Below are positions 25,730-35,694 of a DNA stretch of 64,000 nt, in pieces. Below the pieces are notes generated by a model. The model did no database searches. It saw only the letters and a program-made list of their open reading frames with translations, and was not told where the DNA came from. Numbering within the stretch: position 1 is the first letter of the stretch; every line of letters starts with the position of its first letter. The position numbers and the translations under genes were made by a program. Origin of the DNA: Allantophomopsis cytisporea (lineage: Eukaryota > Ascomycota > Leotiomycetes > Phacidiales > Phacidiaceae); the NCBI GenBank assembly GCA_024752435.1, contig CP103036.1, positions 744,001-808,000 of the forward strand. Direction: 5' to 3'.

Positions 25730-27755
25730 TCAATTGAATTGTTTCAATGCAACGCGCAGATTTGGCTTTTCCCAGAGGGTATACCCCTTACTATCTCTCT
25801 CCCAATCCACCTCATCAGAATTGAACCAGGTCAGATCGTATTTCCAGAACATCTTAGCAAGAACCATACGCATCTCCAGGTAGGCAAGACTGCGTCAACA
25901 CATATTAGTAAGAGCCACATACGGAGGAGACTATTGAGAACACTGTACATACTTCCGACCAAGACAGCCTCTGGGGCCGTAAGAAAATGGCAAGCTTGTC
26001 TCAAGACGATCACCTCTCTGGCCAAGCTTACCACTCTTTATCCATCGCTCGGGGATGAAATCATCTGGATTAGTGAAATTCCGCGGATCACGAAGAACAG
26101 ACCATTGGTGGACCGAGACTCGAGTCTGAAAGAACCATCTCTGTATTAGCAAAATGTCCCTCTCTATTGATTTCCTGAAGGTCGAAACTTACCCCTTCCG
26201 GTATCCACTCTCCGCCGATCTCGCAACCGCCAGCTGGGACGATCCGAGATAGATGGCCTGCACCAGCGGGTGGGTAGATTCTCAAGCCTTCTTCGACAAC
26301 GGCGTTCAAATATTCGCATTGGAGCAGCTCTCGCGAGTTTATTTCTTCCAAACTACTAAAGCGCGTACGAACTTCCTGCTGTAGACGAGCTAATGCGGTT
26401 GTGTTGTGCCCGAGATAGTAAGTCACACCAGCGAGGAAATTTGCAGTCGTCACGGCGCCCGCCATCATGATAACATTGAAGTGTGAAGCGATTTCGAGGT
26501 TTGTTGCACGAGGACCTTTGGAGGTTAGGATGTGGTGCATGAAGTCTTTCCTATCAGTCGCGTTTTGCAGACGGCTATACAACCTTTTAGTAACTTGCAT
26601 ACTCTTGGTTGGGATTGGTAACTTGCGCTTCAGTATGTTCTGTTGCATATTGAGCATGACGGTATAGCGTCTTCTTCATATGCTCTGTTTTCCGCCATTG
26701 CAAGAATGAAAATAAACCAGGAATCACGCACACAGCTCGCATTACATCATTCATGTAGGTTGTATTAACAATCACATCGGCCCAATGGTAGCGGTGCTCT
26801 GAGGTGGTTTCAGCTACTGAAGCTGATATTGTATTGACAAGGACTTACCAGACTGTTCTCCGAGTCTTGCCTCGAAAGATTCTCCAAAGGACATCTCACC
26901 TGATTTGAAGTATTAGCTTCGCAAAAGTTGAAAGACCGATGATCGATTACTTACCCATAATATTGAAAGTAACATAGTTGAACTGCTTGACGATATCGAA
27001 TCCCTGTTTTCCATCTTTGCCGTCAATTTCCAACAATTTCTTTACAAACTCGTCTGTTCGCTTAATGAGAATATCCTCATTCTCAAGAAGATTTGAGTTA
27101 CTGAACGCAAAGCTCAGCATTCGCCGCATGCGAGAGTGTTCTTCTCGGTCAGTTTCATTGATAATGTTCATGGAATCGTCGACTTCAGGTGTAAAAAATA
27201 TCGGATCCTTCACCATGGATGGGACTTTTCGGGTCCCAAAACCATAGATGACTTTCTGTGCTTCGTGCGAGTTAAAACTTAGATGATTGGGTGCTATGCG
27301 TACAACAGGGCCTTTTTCGTGTAAGTATTTGAACTCATATTCCAGTGAAAATTGGGATGAGTAGCAAAACCAATCAACATACCCCACTTCTCATGCCAAT
27401 TCTTGTTCTTCCATGGCCCTCTTCCAGCAAGAATTGTATGATACCAAAACCCCTATTACTCTTAGCACTGTAGAGACGTGAGGGGTGGTACTTACGTTGG
27501 AAAGTGGAGCTAAAACAGGTCCTGGAAATCGAGCAAGAGGATGAAGAATGTAAACGTATAGCATCTTGAGTGATGCAACACCCAGAACCTAGAATCATAT
27601 AAGATTAGAAACGTTTGACAAGACATGAGGATGCTTACGCTCAAGGCAATTGCTAGCATCAAATGCTGCCATCGTATGACGAAAACATCAGCCAGCCAAA
27701 CTCTGACAGTTGTTAATGGTGGAATATGATATCCTTCGATCAGTGTTAACGACAT
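25730..27755 (-). CDS. Cytochrome P450, nine exons, with a 28-nt frame break between exons 6 and 7
   Basis: Exons on the minus strand: 27755-27639, 27588-27496, 27452-27383, 27311-26955, 26899-26849, 26798-26603, 26574-26193, 26125-25953, 25889-25730 (1599 nt, 532 aa). An N-terminal hydrophobic anchor is followed by HPLARFPGPV, HEKWGPVVRIAPN, the I-helix MAGAVTTANF, an ExxR (EGLR), a PERW-like PERWIKSG, and the heme loop FSYGPRGCLGRK with Cys476. These define a class II fungal P450 on the ER membrane. The overall look is like the CYP65/isotrichodermin-hydroxylase group often found near secondary-metabolite genes. The substrate is unknown and no synthase is adjacent. The I-helix has Val where an acidic residue is usual before Thr-Thr. 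The two frames around 26600 can only be joined by removing 28 nt: either a tiny intron (26602-26575) or a frameshifting insertion, which would make it a pseudogene. Confidence 0.85.
26590..26626. repeat. 9-bp direct repeats 28 bp apart inside the P450 gene
   Basis: GTAACTTGC occurs at 26590-26598 and again at 26618-26626 (GCAAGTTAC on the coding strand), so the period is 28 bp. Deleting one 28-bp period restores a continuous P450 frame. This is the pattern left by a small slippage or insertion event. Confidence 0.8.
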
Positions 27756-28266
27756 TATCAAGAGTTTCGTATTACAAATGATTTCTCAAGTAAATTAATC
27801 TTCAAGTAAATAATTTCTCAAGTAAGGAAAATTAAATCATGTGAATACATCAAGTTTAAATGTTAAATTTTCTGTATCAAATCCTTCAACCTCTATCTTC
27901 ATTATCTATCTGATCAGACTTAATGGTCTACTACAAGGAAATCAATCTACTTTTGGAATGTATTAGGGGTCCTAAAAGCAACCTTGGGGCTATGGAATCA
28001 GCCTAGAGGTCTATTGCGAGGTTTAGACATATAATTCCAACCCCTCCTGCAGCAAGACCTCGATAATGAACTTCTCTAGTGTGCTTTTCACGGTCATTTA
28101 CACCATATTTGTGTAATATTATTGGGGTTTCTAGACAAGCGACAGGGACCCTTGAAGCGCCTCAGGGGGCCGAAACAAGATAATATTCCAAATCAGGAGA
28201 CCACCTCGTCAAAAACTGTATGGTTATGTTGCACGTGATTACTTGCTTGATGCGATGTTCATCGCA
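27756..28266. other. Intergenic region upstream of the P450
   Basis: About 500 bases. It includes an AT-rich tract directly upstream of the P450 ATG (27780-27870, with AAGTAAAT-type repeats) and then more mixed sequence. No gene is supported. Confidence 0.5.
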
Positions 28267-29160
28267 TTAAGTTAGGCGCGTCATGAGTCGGGATGTGAAT
28301 TGAGGATTAAAGTGTTGTAGAGCTGAGCGCTCTATAGGTGTAGACAAATAATGACTGATTGCCATGAATTCCAATATTTGTCTTTTCAATTGGTGTCTTT
28401 CGTGGTTTATTGTGATGATTCCAAGTGATTCTGATGATCGTTCAATAGTCAGATCTGGTAGTCTTGACTTCCAAGCTAACTCTTGCGTAGACTTACTTCG
28501 AATCCTACATAAAGTATCGTCGAACTTGTCCAGAAATGGAACGTGATCCGATTTTTCTGGAACTGGAGAAGATCCCTCTTGATCCCATTGCTCTAGAAAC
28601 TCCTCACTAGGGGAATTCTTATACTGCGGTTATAAGTAGATGATATAATAGTTTATCTTACATTGACTGAGAAAATTTATGGAGATGAGATATAAAAATT
28701 TACCGATCCATCGTTAATATATTTTATGATAGAAATATGATGAAATTGTTTTCCTCAATACCCCCGAAAGTAATTTATATCCCCTATTCTTTTTTATCAA
28801 GTATAAGAGAGTATTGTTACCTACAACGTTATATATCAAGCTTAATTTCTTACGTATAGGTAATCCTTGTTGTAGTGCTTGCCTTTTAAGTTTAGTGGCT
28901 CCTTAATTGAAGAAATTGTAGCTATAGCCTGACAAATGACGTATAAAAATCTACTTACATTCCCTACCATAGAGTTGACCCAATACCTTCACAAATATCA
29001 AACCCGCACGACCTGGGGAGTAAAATATGTACAATAAGGTTTGACATTGCCGGAATTCTTGAAAATCAAAAGATTGTTGGTTGTCCCTTAGCAGCCTTTT
29101 CAAACCGTCTCGCCCTACAGATTGATATACCACCTCACTTTTCTGTTCTTCGTTCAGCAT
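28267..29160 (-). pseudogene. Coding-like fragments of an unidentified, probably eroded gene
   Basis: Three stretches on the minus strand look coding but do not assemble cleanly. (1) An ATG at 29160 opens about 67 codons (RDGLKRLLRDNQQ, FRQCQTLLYIFYS, VKVLGQLYG) and runs into donor-like GTAGGG and GTAAGT. (2) An AT-rich open stretch lies around 28900-28710 (KLKRQALQQGLPIRKK). (3) A 120-codon stretch, 28629-28267, has EEFLEQWDQEGS, FDDTLCRIRSKS and LAWKSRLPDLT and ends in TAA. Joining (1) to (2) works with the GTAGGG donor, but (2) to (3) has no obvious site. I do not recognise the protein. It could be a decayed gene or a real gene whose exons I cannot place. Confidence 0.3.
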
Positions 29161-29322
29161 AAAATGTCCACCCGTCAAGCAGCAAAAAGACGTTAAATTC
29201 GACCATCAAAATACTATTTCAACTAGACACGCTAGACGATAATGTAATTCAGATCTATCCATGGTATCCAGAGGAGGTTTCAATACCTACCTCATCACAA
29301 CAGGAACTTTGAATTATACATG

Positions 29323-30003
29323 GGTGGTAGATCAGTTACTCTACTGAAGTATCCCTATATTCATGGACAGCCAAGAGCCCTCCGTGTTGAACGACGAATC
29401 TACACAGCCCTATGAGCCCATACCCACAACATCAAACCTAAAGGCGAGTATACTGATATCATTCTGCTCAAGTGGGCATAAGCCGGCTCTGTAGCTGAAT
29501 ACCTCCAACATGCTGAACATTCGCAACCAACAATAAAGCAGAAGCTCAGATGATCTTAGCAATGCGCGGGGGCTGCCTTTCACGCTTATTTGAGACATAT
29601 CATTCATCGTGATATCAAGATCCAGAATCCCCTTGACAAGAACTTGCATATTCTGTTATGTGACTTCCAAGGACTGCTGAAAAAAAGTTGATGGCACTGT
29701 TCAACTCGATGGCAGCTCAGCAAAAGATACGATGTGTTTTATGCTACGCCAGAATACTTCTGATGTGAACGAACAGATCGACAATTTTGTATTGAGAACC
29801 ACTATCTTCTATATCACGAGGTCACATCCCCCTTTCCAGAGCCGGATCCTTTCTATGACGAAATGTAGATCCCAAAACGTTAACAGTACGGCTTTTATGC
29901 TGTTCTTGATGCTAACTTGGGAAGCAACATCATTCATAAATGTTGAGCAGCGAGAGATACATTTCAGCTGAAGAGGTTACCCAAGATGTAACTGGACAAC
30001 TAA
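29323..30003 (+). pseudogene. Decayed protein-kinase-like gene
   Basis: Conceptual translation from 29323 gives kinase landmarks in order: LLKYPYIHGQPRA, AGSVAEYLQHAEHSQ, then HRDIKIQN (HRD at 29605-29613) and CDFQG (29659-29673), the DFG equivalent with an inserted Gln typical of a family of short fungal kinases. The frame is broken by stops at 29413, 29479, 29551 and 29557 and by a frameshift at an A7 run (29680-29686). After it the other frame continues with KVDGTVQLDGSSAKD and SHPPFQ, shifts again near 29840, and fades out with EEVTQDVTGQL at about 30000. It was once a Ser/Thr kinase-like protein, and the multiple independent lesions mean it is not expressed as an intact enzyme. The 5' end is uncertain. 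Confidence 0.8.
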
Positions 30004-30191
30004 GTTGAGTTCGATTTCATACATCAGTCTGAGAAAGTGTACTGCATTTGCAAGATATCGGAGTTTCTCCTACACAAGCTTCCCCACAACAGGACGAACC
30101 TTTAATTACCCACAATCCCCCACTCCTTCCCTCCAGGATAAATAGAGCTACAAAGCTCAACTACCCTTCACAACGATCCGCGAAATCATAA

Positions 30192-30530
30192 AACCATCCA
30201 AATGCTCAGTCTCCGGTATACACAAAGCCTTCGCAAGACAGAAATGCCGTTCCGAACAGCAAAGTCTCTTTAGCGAAACAAACCACCAATAGCTATCAAG
30301 CCTCCCGAACGAGCACTAGTACATCACCCGACCAACGACATCAAGTCGAGGCACAGAGCAAAGAGAACAGCAACACCCTTGAACCCCAATCGACCAAGCC
30401 AAAACCAGGCACAAGGAAACTTGCTGCGAGCTGGCCGAAGCACATAGCAAGTCGCGGCAAAGACCGACGAGAAACATGTTTGAATGGACAACATACCGTC
30501 ATAAAAAAGTCCTCAAAGCGAATTCAATGA
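30192..30530 (+). other. 112-codon open stretch without ATG
   Basis: An open frame bounded by TAA at 30189 and TGA at 30528-30530. The translation is Ser/Thr/Gln/Lys-rich (SKVSLAKQTTNSYQ, KPGTRKLAASWPKHI). There is no ATG, although a CAG just before TCTCCGG could act as an acceptor. It may be an exon remnant of a decayed gene next to the kinase pseudogene, or chance. No family recognised. Confidence 0.2.
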
Positions 30531-31194
30531 GGCCGGAGTTGTAGAGAATGACAAGCAGAGAGCCTATGCTGAAACCTAGTGAGTCATCGGAGACTTGAAA
30601 GAAATCTCTCGTTGTGGTTGAAATGGGGAAGCCCACACGAGATCTTGAGATTTGGGCGATAATTCAAAAAGTCCCGCTTTCAGAAGCTATATGAAGCATA
30701 TTCACTAAATGATGCCGATACATTGTAAGTTTTGAAGATGGCAATAATACCCACTGCTGAGATTCAGAACTAATGAACAGTTCCTCACTCCCAATCGCAG
30801 CCACTTCCTTCTGGCTATTGGGATCACTAGGCACTCATCATCACGAGCACATCATCACGTGCGGACCAAGTACATATAACGGGGTAGAATAGAATATACT
30901 ACAAAACATAAACATCAGATCTGATCCACACAAAAAAGAACCCCTCCCACACATCTCCTTTTTATCCCTTGCAAATCCAAGGCGAAGAATCCGGGAATCA
31001 TCCAATCACACCCCCCTTCACTCCCCTCCTGAAAAAACAGCAAAACGCAAAACCGCATATGCACACCGGTCCATGCAAGAATCCTATGCCAAAGCGCACA
31101 CGCACGCGCGCCATGTATCAAACACAAAACAAAGTAAAAGAATCTCTTAAGAATTGGTTGAGTATTGATCCTCCTCCATCGATTAAGCTAGCGC
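30531..31194. other. Intergenic region
   Basis: About 660 bases downstream of the minus-strand GPI protein gene. It includes an A/C-rich tract (30900-31150) that probably holds that gene's 3' UTR. No gene seen. Confidence 0.5.
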
Positions 31195-32044
31195 TTAAGC
31201 GAAGAAGGCGATGACGGCACCAAGACCAGCAAGGACGAGGGAGCCGGACATGGCAGAGGCACCACCAGTGGAGTACTGGATACCAGTGCTGGATGGGGTG
31301 GAGGAGGAGCCGACGGAGGAAGAGGCCTTGGAGATGGATGGGGTGGCAACGGTGGTACCGTTGGTACCGGATGGGGATGGGAGACCAGCGGAACCGGTAC
31401 CGACAACTGGAGCGGTGGTGGCGATCTTGGTGGCTGGGGTGGTGGTTGGGGCGCATCCCTCGACGGTCACGTAGACAGTTGATGGGCCGGAGGCTGGAGC
31501 GGAGACAGCTGGGACGGAGGCAACTGGAACGGTACCGTTGCCAGATGGGACAGCGGCGACGCTGGAGGTGGCGTGGGCCGCAACGCTAGAGACAGAGGAG
31601 GCGGATGCGACAGAGGCAGAGGACTGAGCTGCGGAGATGGAGGATTTGGCCTCAGCGACTGGGCAGACAGTGGTGTAGACTGTTTGGATGTTAGGATTTG
31701 TTTTATGGGGTCAATTGCAAGGAAGAATACTCACTTGGAACCTCAACAGTGGTGACACCCTGGCCGGAGACGGTGGAAACGGAGGTGCTGTAGGCAGTGT
31801 AGGTGGTCATCTCAACCAAAGTGGAGGTGGAGGTGATGTCAGCTGAAGAGGAAGAGCCGGTCTCAGCGGAGACATCGCTGGTGGTGGTAGCTGGGAAAGA
31901 GGTGGTGGAGGTGACGGTGGAGCGTGCTGGGCAGTTGGTGATGGAGGCAGCGCAGGAGGTGATGGTGATTTCCTGGGTCTGGTAGACGGTGACCTCGGCC
32001 ATGGCGCCGGCGGCGAGGAGAGTGGCAGCAACGGTGAAACGCAT
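31195..32044 (-). CDS. GPI-anchored Ser/Thr-rich cell-wall protein (264 aa)
   Basis: Exons 32044-31735 and 31679-31195 (minus). The intron is 55 nt, donor GTGAGT, acceptor AACAG, phase 1. A signal peptide (MRFTVAATLLAAGAMA) precedes VTVYQTQEITITSCAAS and ITNCPARSTVTSTT, a conserved N-terminal motif with paired Cys seen in small fungal wall proteins. Exon 2 begins IYTTVCPVAEAKSS and continues with long Ser/Ala/Thr/Pro tracts containing NGT sequons. The C-terminus (AMSGSLVLAGLGAVIAFFA) is a GPI-attachment signal. Coding is strongly C-biased at third positions, unlike the surrounding AT-rich DNA, which suggests a highly expressed gene. Role inferred: structural or surface protein of the cell wall. 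More than 5 kb of gene-poor DNA lies upstream. Confidence 0.92.
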
Positions 32045-33146
32045 GATGACTGATTTGTAGTATTAAGTTTTGTTTGTAAAAACGGGTGTTGTAGTTGGTA
32101 TTTTAGAGATCGTAAAAGGACGTAAAGTCGGGAGGATTGGTTGTTTGTTTGCGGTGGGGGGGGTTGCTGAAGAGCAGGTGAATTAGTTTGTTGGGTTGAA
32201 TGAAAGGACGACCGAAGTCAGGTTGAGTTTGGGATTGAAAGTGTGGTTGGTTGATGAACTGGGGAAGAAGAAGAAAAGAAAAGAGTGTTTATGAGGCGCG
32301 GGGACGTGTGATATAAGTTGTTGTGCGAGATTAAGTGAGGATGATGGACAAGGCCGTGCTTTGGGTGTGTCCTCGGGGATGATGGTACTAGGTGTGGAGT
32401 GGGGGAGAAGGATGTGGATGGGCTACGATGATGCCTGTCAGTTGATGCTGGTTCATGATGCTGGTCAAGATGCTGGTTAGACCAAAGCCACACGAGCGAA
32501 TAGACGATCAAGGTTTCACTGTGAAAAGAGAGGCTAAGCCCACATATTTTGGTTTCTGTTTCTGTTTCTGTCCGTGATGTTTCTGATTGCTTCGCTATGT
32601 TCTGAGGCCTGAATTCTGTTCTCTTCCACCGAAGGGAAATTGTACAGCGCAGTGGTGGAAGGTAGAGAGAGCTGCAACAGCCGGGGGTTGTTAAGTCGGG
32701 GGGTTATTAGTCGGGGTATTTCTGGATTGTGATTGGTCGAAAGGAGGGGAGTCCGACAGACCAAGTCTAGAAAAGGAGATTTGACTGGATTCAAGCATAG
32801 ACCAAGCCAAGCGTATGGGCCCTGCGTGGAAAGAAAGTCACTCACGAGGTGCTAAAGACAACCAATGACGCTCTTTCGTAACAGCAGACCGTCACAGGCG
32901 GAGGTAGCTGTTTGTGCCCTTTCTGTTCATCCTACCGTGCAGTTTTTGTCGGACGTTTCATCACTTGGCTGTGTTTCCTCATGTACTGGGGATTGCCCTG
33001 TTGTGGTTGGTCATATGTGACGATGATCTGTATACACAAGTGTACACTCCATGCATAGATAGGTACGTTAAGGGTTGATCACGATCATAGCCCCAAATGT
33101 GGTTGTTATGCGATGTGGATGTCATGTACGATGGCGGTAGATAGAT

Positions 33147-33203
33147 TGAGATGGAGATGGAGATGGAGATGGCGAAGTATGGAAGTATGGAAGTATGGAA
33201 GTA
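33147..33203. repeat. (GAGATG)n followed by (GTATGGAA)n
   Basis: Two adjacent short tandem arrays: four to five GAGATG units, then four GTATGGAA-type units. Non-coding. Confidence 0.85.
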
Positions 33204-34885
33204 TCGTTGTATCTGTGTGAGTGCGCGTACAAAGGAGTAGAGGATGCAATACAATACACACCCAACCGTGAGATTAAGGAAATGCCATAAACGCAGTAGT
33301 GCTACAGCCTAAGGACGGGAAGAGATTAAACATTGCGCCCAATAGACCTTCACTTGTCCCTGACGCTAATGCAGGAACAGGAACAGGAACAAGAACAAGA
33401 ACGGCGCTGAGCCATAAGCCTAAAACTCCTAAACACTATTTTGATCCTTCTATCATGGGCAAGAGAACAAGAGGCATTGTGGATGTACCGTGTACTGTGT
33501 ACTTCCAGGAAATGAGAGAGGAGAGATGACCCTGCTTTACCACGAAGAAGAATACCAGAAACAATCAATATCCATATAGAGCATTGATCATGGACTGATC
33601 ACAACGCATCCAATCCTTCCTATCGCGAACAATCCCACGAACAAAAGAAAGGATACAATACGGAGTGAGTTTGGAAGAGCCCGTATTCCTCATGTTCCCC
33701 CTCAATCATCTCGTCCAAGCTCTCAACGCACGAGGAACAGGATACATCAGATTCTTCCCCGACCCGGTGAACTCACAGCTTTACCCAATCAAGTCAAGCA
33801 GCACCAACCCTTCCGCTCACAGCACAGCACAGCACAGTACAGTACAAACTGCATAACAAACACCTCCACTTGCTCTCTACCTCGACTCCTCACTCCTCTC
33901 CTCGTACTCTCATACACAATTTACACAGCTACTTTCGTTTCCAGCGCAGAAAAGACTCGTCTACGCTGATCGGCGTCGACGATGCGATGGGCCCGGCCGC
34001 GTTAGGAGCAGAGCAGTAATTGCGACCGGCGATGGGACATAGGGATAAACGTGAGCTAGTGCTGCAATAACGGCATTTCTTCGCCGTGGGTCTCGATGAC
34101 TGGCTACAAGCCAGCCCTGACAGCTTACCTACGCGCTCTTCTATGGAGTCTATGGAGACAGCGAATAATGGATGGTTGAATGACAGACGCGATGGATTGA
34201 CAGCGAAGATAGATGTCGGGTGTGCTGTGACTGGTTGTGACATGATTTTGATGATGTATGTTTGCATTCCATTCTTCTTTTTTGATGGCGGGCGTGCGTG
34301 CATACATACATAGGCGCGGATGTTGTGCAGATCATGCGCTCATTGAAGTGTATTCGTTGGTAGGTAATGATGAGTCTCAGCTACGAAGTATGCATATATT
34401 TCTGTATACCAAATATGTAACTGTGCCGACTACATATCTATATGAATTGCTCAGCGCATACATGCTCATACATACATACTCATACATACATACCCCTCGA
34501 AATAAGCGCCCTCCCCCTCTATCCCAATACAATCTTCTACATTAATCTAGTATATTGCGATACGAGCAAGCAATCCAAGCCATTCGCCCATTATGACAAA
34601 CATTCCATGACAAGACCCTTCTCATTGTCATTCGTCCGAATTCCTACTCTACTACCACTACTCCTACTACTCGTGTCTCTCTCCCAACCCATGCCACAAT
34701 TCTCCGTATTCCAAAATTGTGCCCATTACCAACGACTCACAAGTCAGACCCATCGCCTCCACTATAACCCCACCCGCCGGGACGGCTAGGGCACGCGGGT
34801 GGGATAAGCATTGCGCCTCAATCTTCTTCACTAGTAGAGTAGCAGGTACCTGTATGTGTGTAGGTACATTCTTTACCTCATTCAT

Positions 34886-34929
34886 ACTCCTCCTCCTCCT
34901 CCTCCTCCTCCTCCTCCTCCTCCTCCTCC
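34886..34929. repeat. (TCC)n microsatellite
   Basis: About 14 uninterrupted TCC/CTC trinucleotides. It would encode poly-Ser/Leu or, on the other strand, poly-Arg/Glu, but it lies outside any supported gene. Confidence 0.95.
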
Positions 34930-35144
34930 ATATCACGCATTTGAACGGAGTTACGCAGTACACACTCCATGAGATTCGAATATGTACTTGTGTCTTCCTC
35001 TTTCGAGCTGTACGATGAAACTGTCTATACAGTCTATACTCCGTATCTCAAGCCACAATATTCACGTGCTATATATTCAAGATTTAAGGTACGGTACGCA
35101 GTGAGGTAATTAAGTCATTTACCCTCACGACCAACCTCTCTAGA

Positions 35145-35205
35145 ACTACCTACTTACCTACCTACCTACCTACCTACCTACCTACCTACCTACCTACCTA
35201 CCTAC
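35145..35205. repeat. (TACC)n microsatellite
   Basis: Fourteen or more CTAC/TACC units, perfect except for one TACT near the left end. Non-coding. Confidence 0.95.
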
Positions 35206-35650
35206 TCATTTCACCTATTCCTGTATTTCTTTTACACCGTCGCAACCAATCGCTCTCCAAGAAAGGGACACCAGACTCATAACCCCGATGCCTTGAGATC
35301 GCCCTGAACTGTAACTGGGGTTCACACTCTTTTTCCGTGAGCGCAACCAAAGCCCGCATACCACCAGCCAAAACTGTCTCGCATAACCCACAAAATGCTG
35401 CTGCTCTCAATATTGCTGCGTGGTGCGTGCAGCGCTGTGCAGTGGCCGAAGCGATGGCTGTGAACTTCCAGACACGTTCCTTTTGGGAGCATGAGGGATT
35501 TGGATGCACGACCAGAGGAGTGAGAGGAGGAGGAATACGAGCCTGTGGTTGAGGAGAGGTGAGGTTGTAAACTCGTGATATTGAACGCGGTGAGGAAAGG
35601 GATGTATGAAGGGGTAAGCCTTCCAACAATCCTCAAATCGCCGAATTGAT

Positions 35651-35694
35651 TTCCTTCTTCTTCTTCTTCTTCTTCTTCTTCTTCTTCTTCTTGT
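35651..35694. repeat. (TTC)n microsatellite
   Basis: About 14 TTC units ending in TTGTTC. Pyrimidine tract, non-coding. Confidence 0.95.

Noticed and set aside
27312..27387. Reading KYLHEKGPVV as continuous P450 sequence
   Set aside because: The GAAAAAG there works as a splice acceptor. Joining to the upstream HEKWG exon gives the normal HEKWGPVVRIAPN, while reading through leaves exon 3 out of frame.
31118..31755. Open frames on the plus strand and in other minus-strand frames across the second wall protein
   Set aside because: Shadows of GC-rich Ser/Ala/Thr/Pro codons; only one minus-strand frame has signal peptide, splice agreement and GPI tail.
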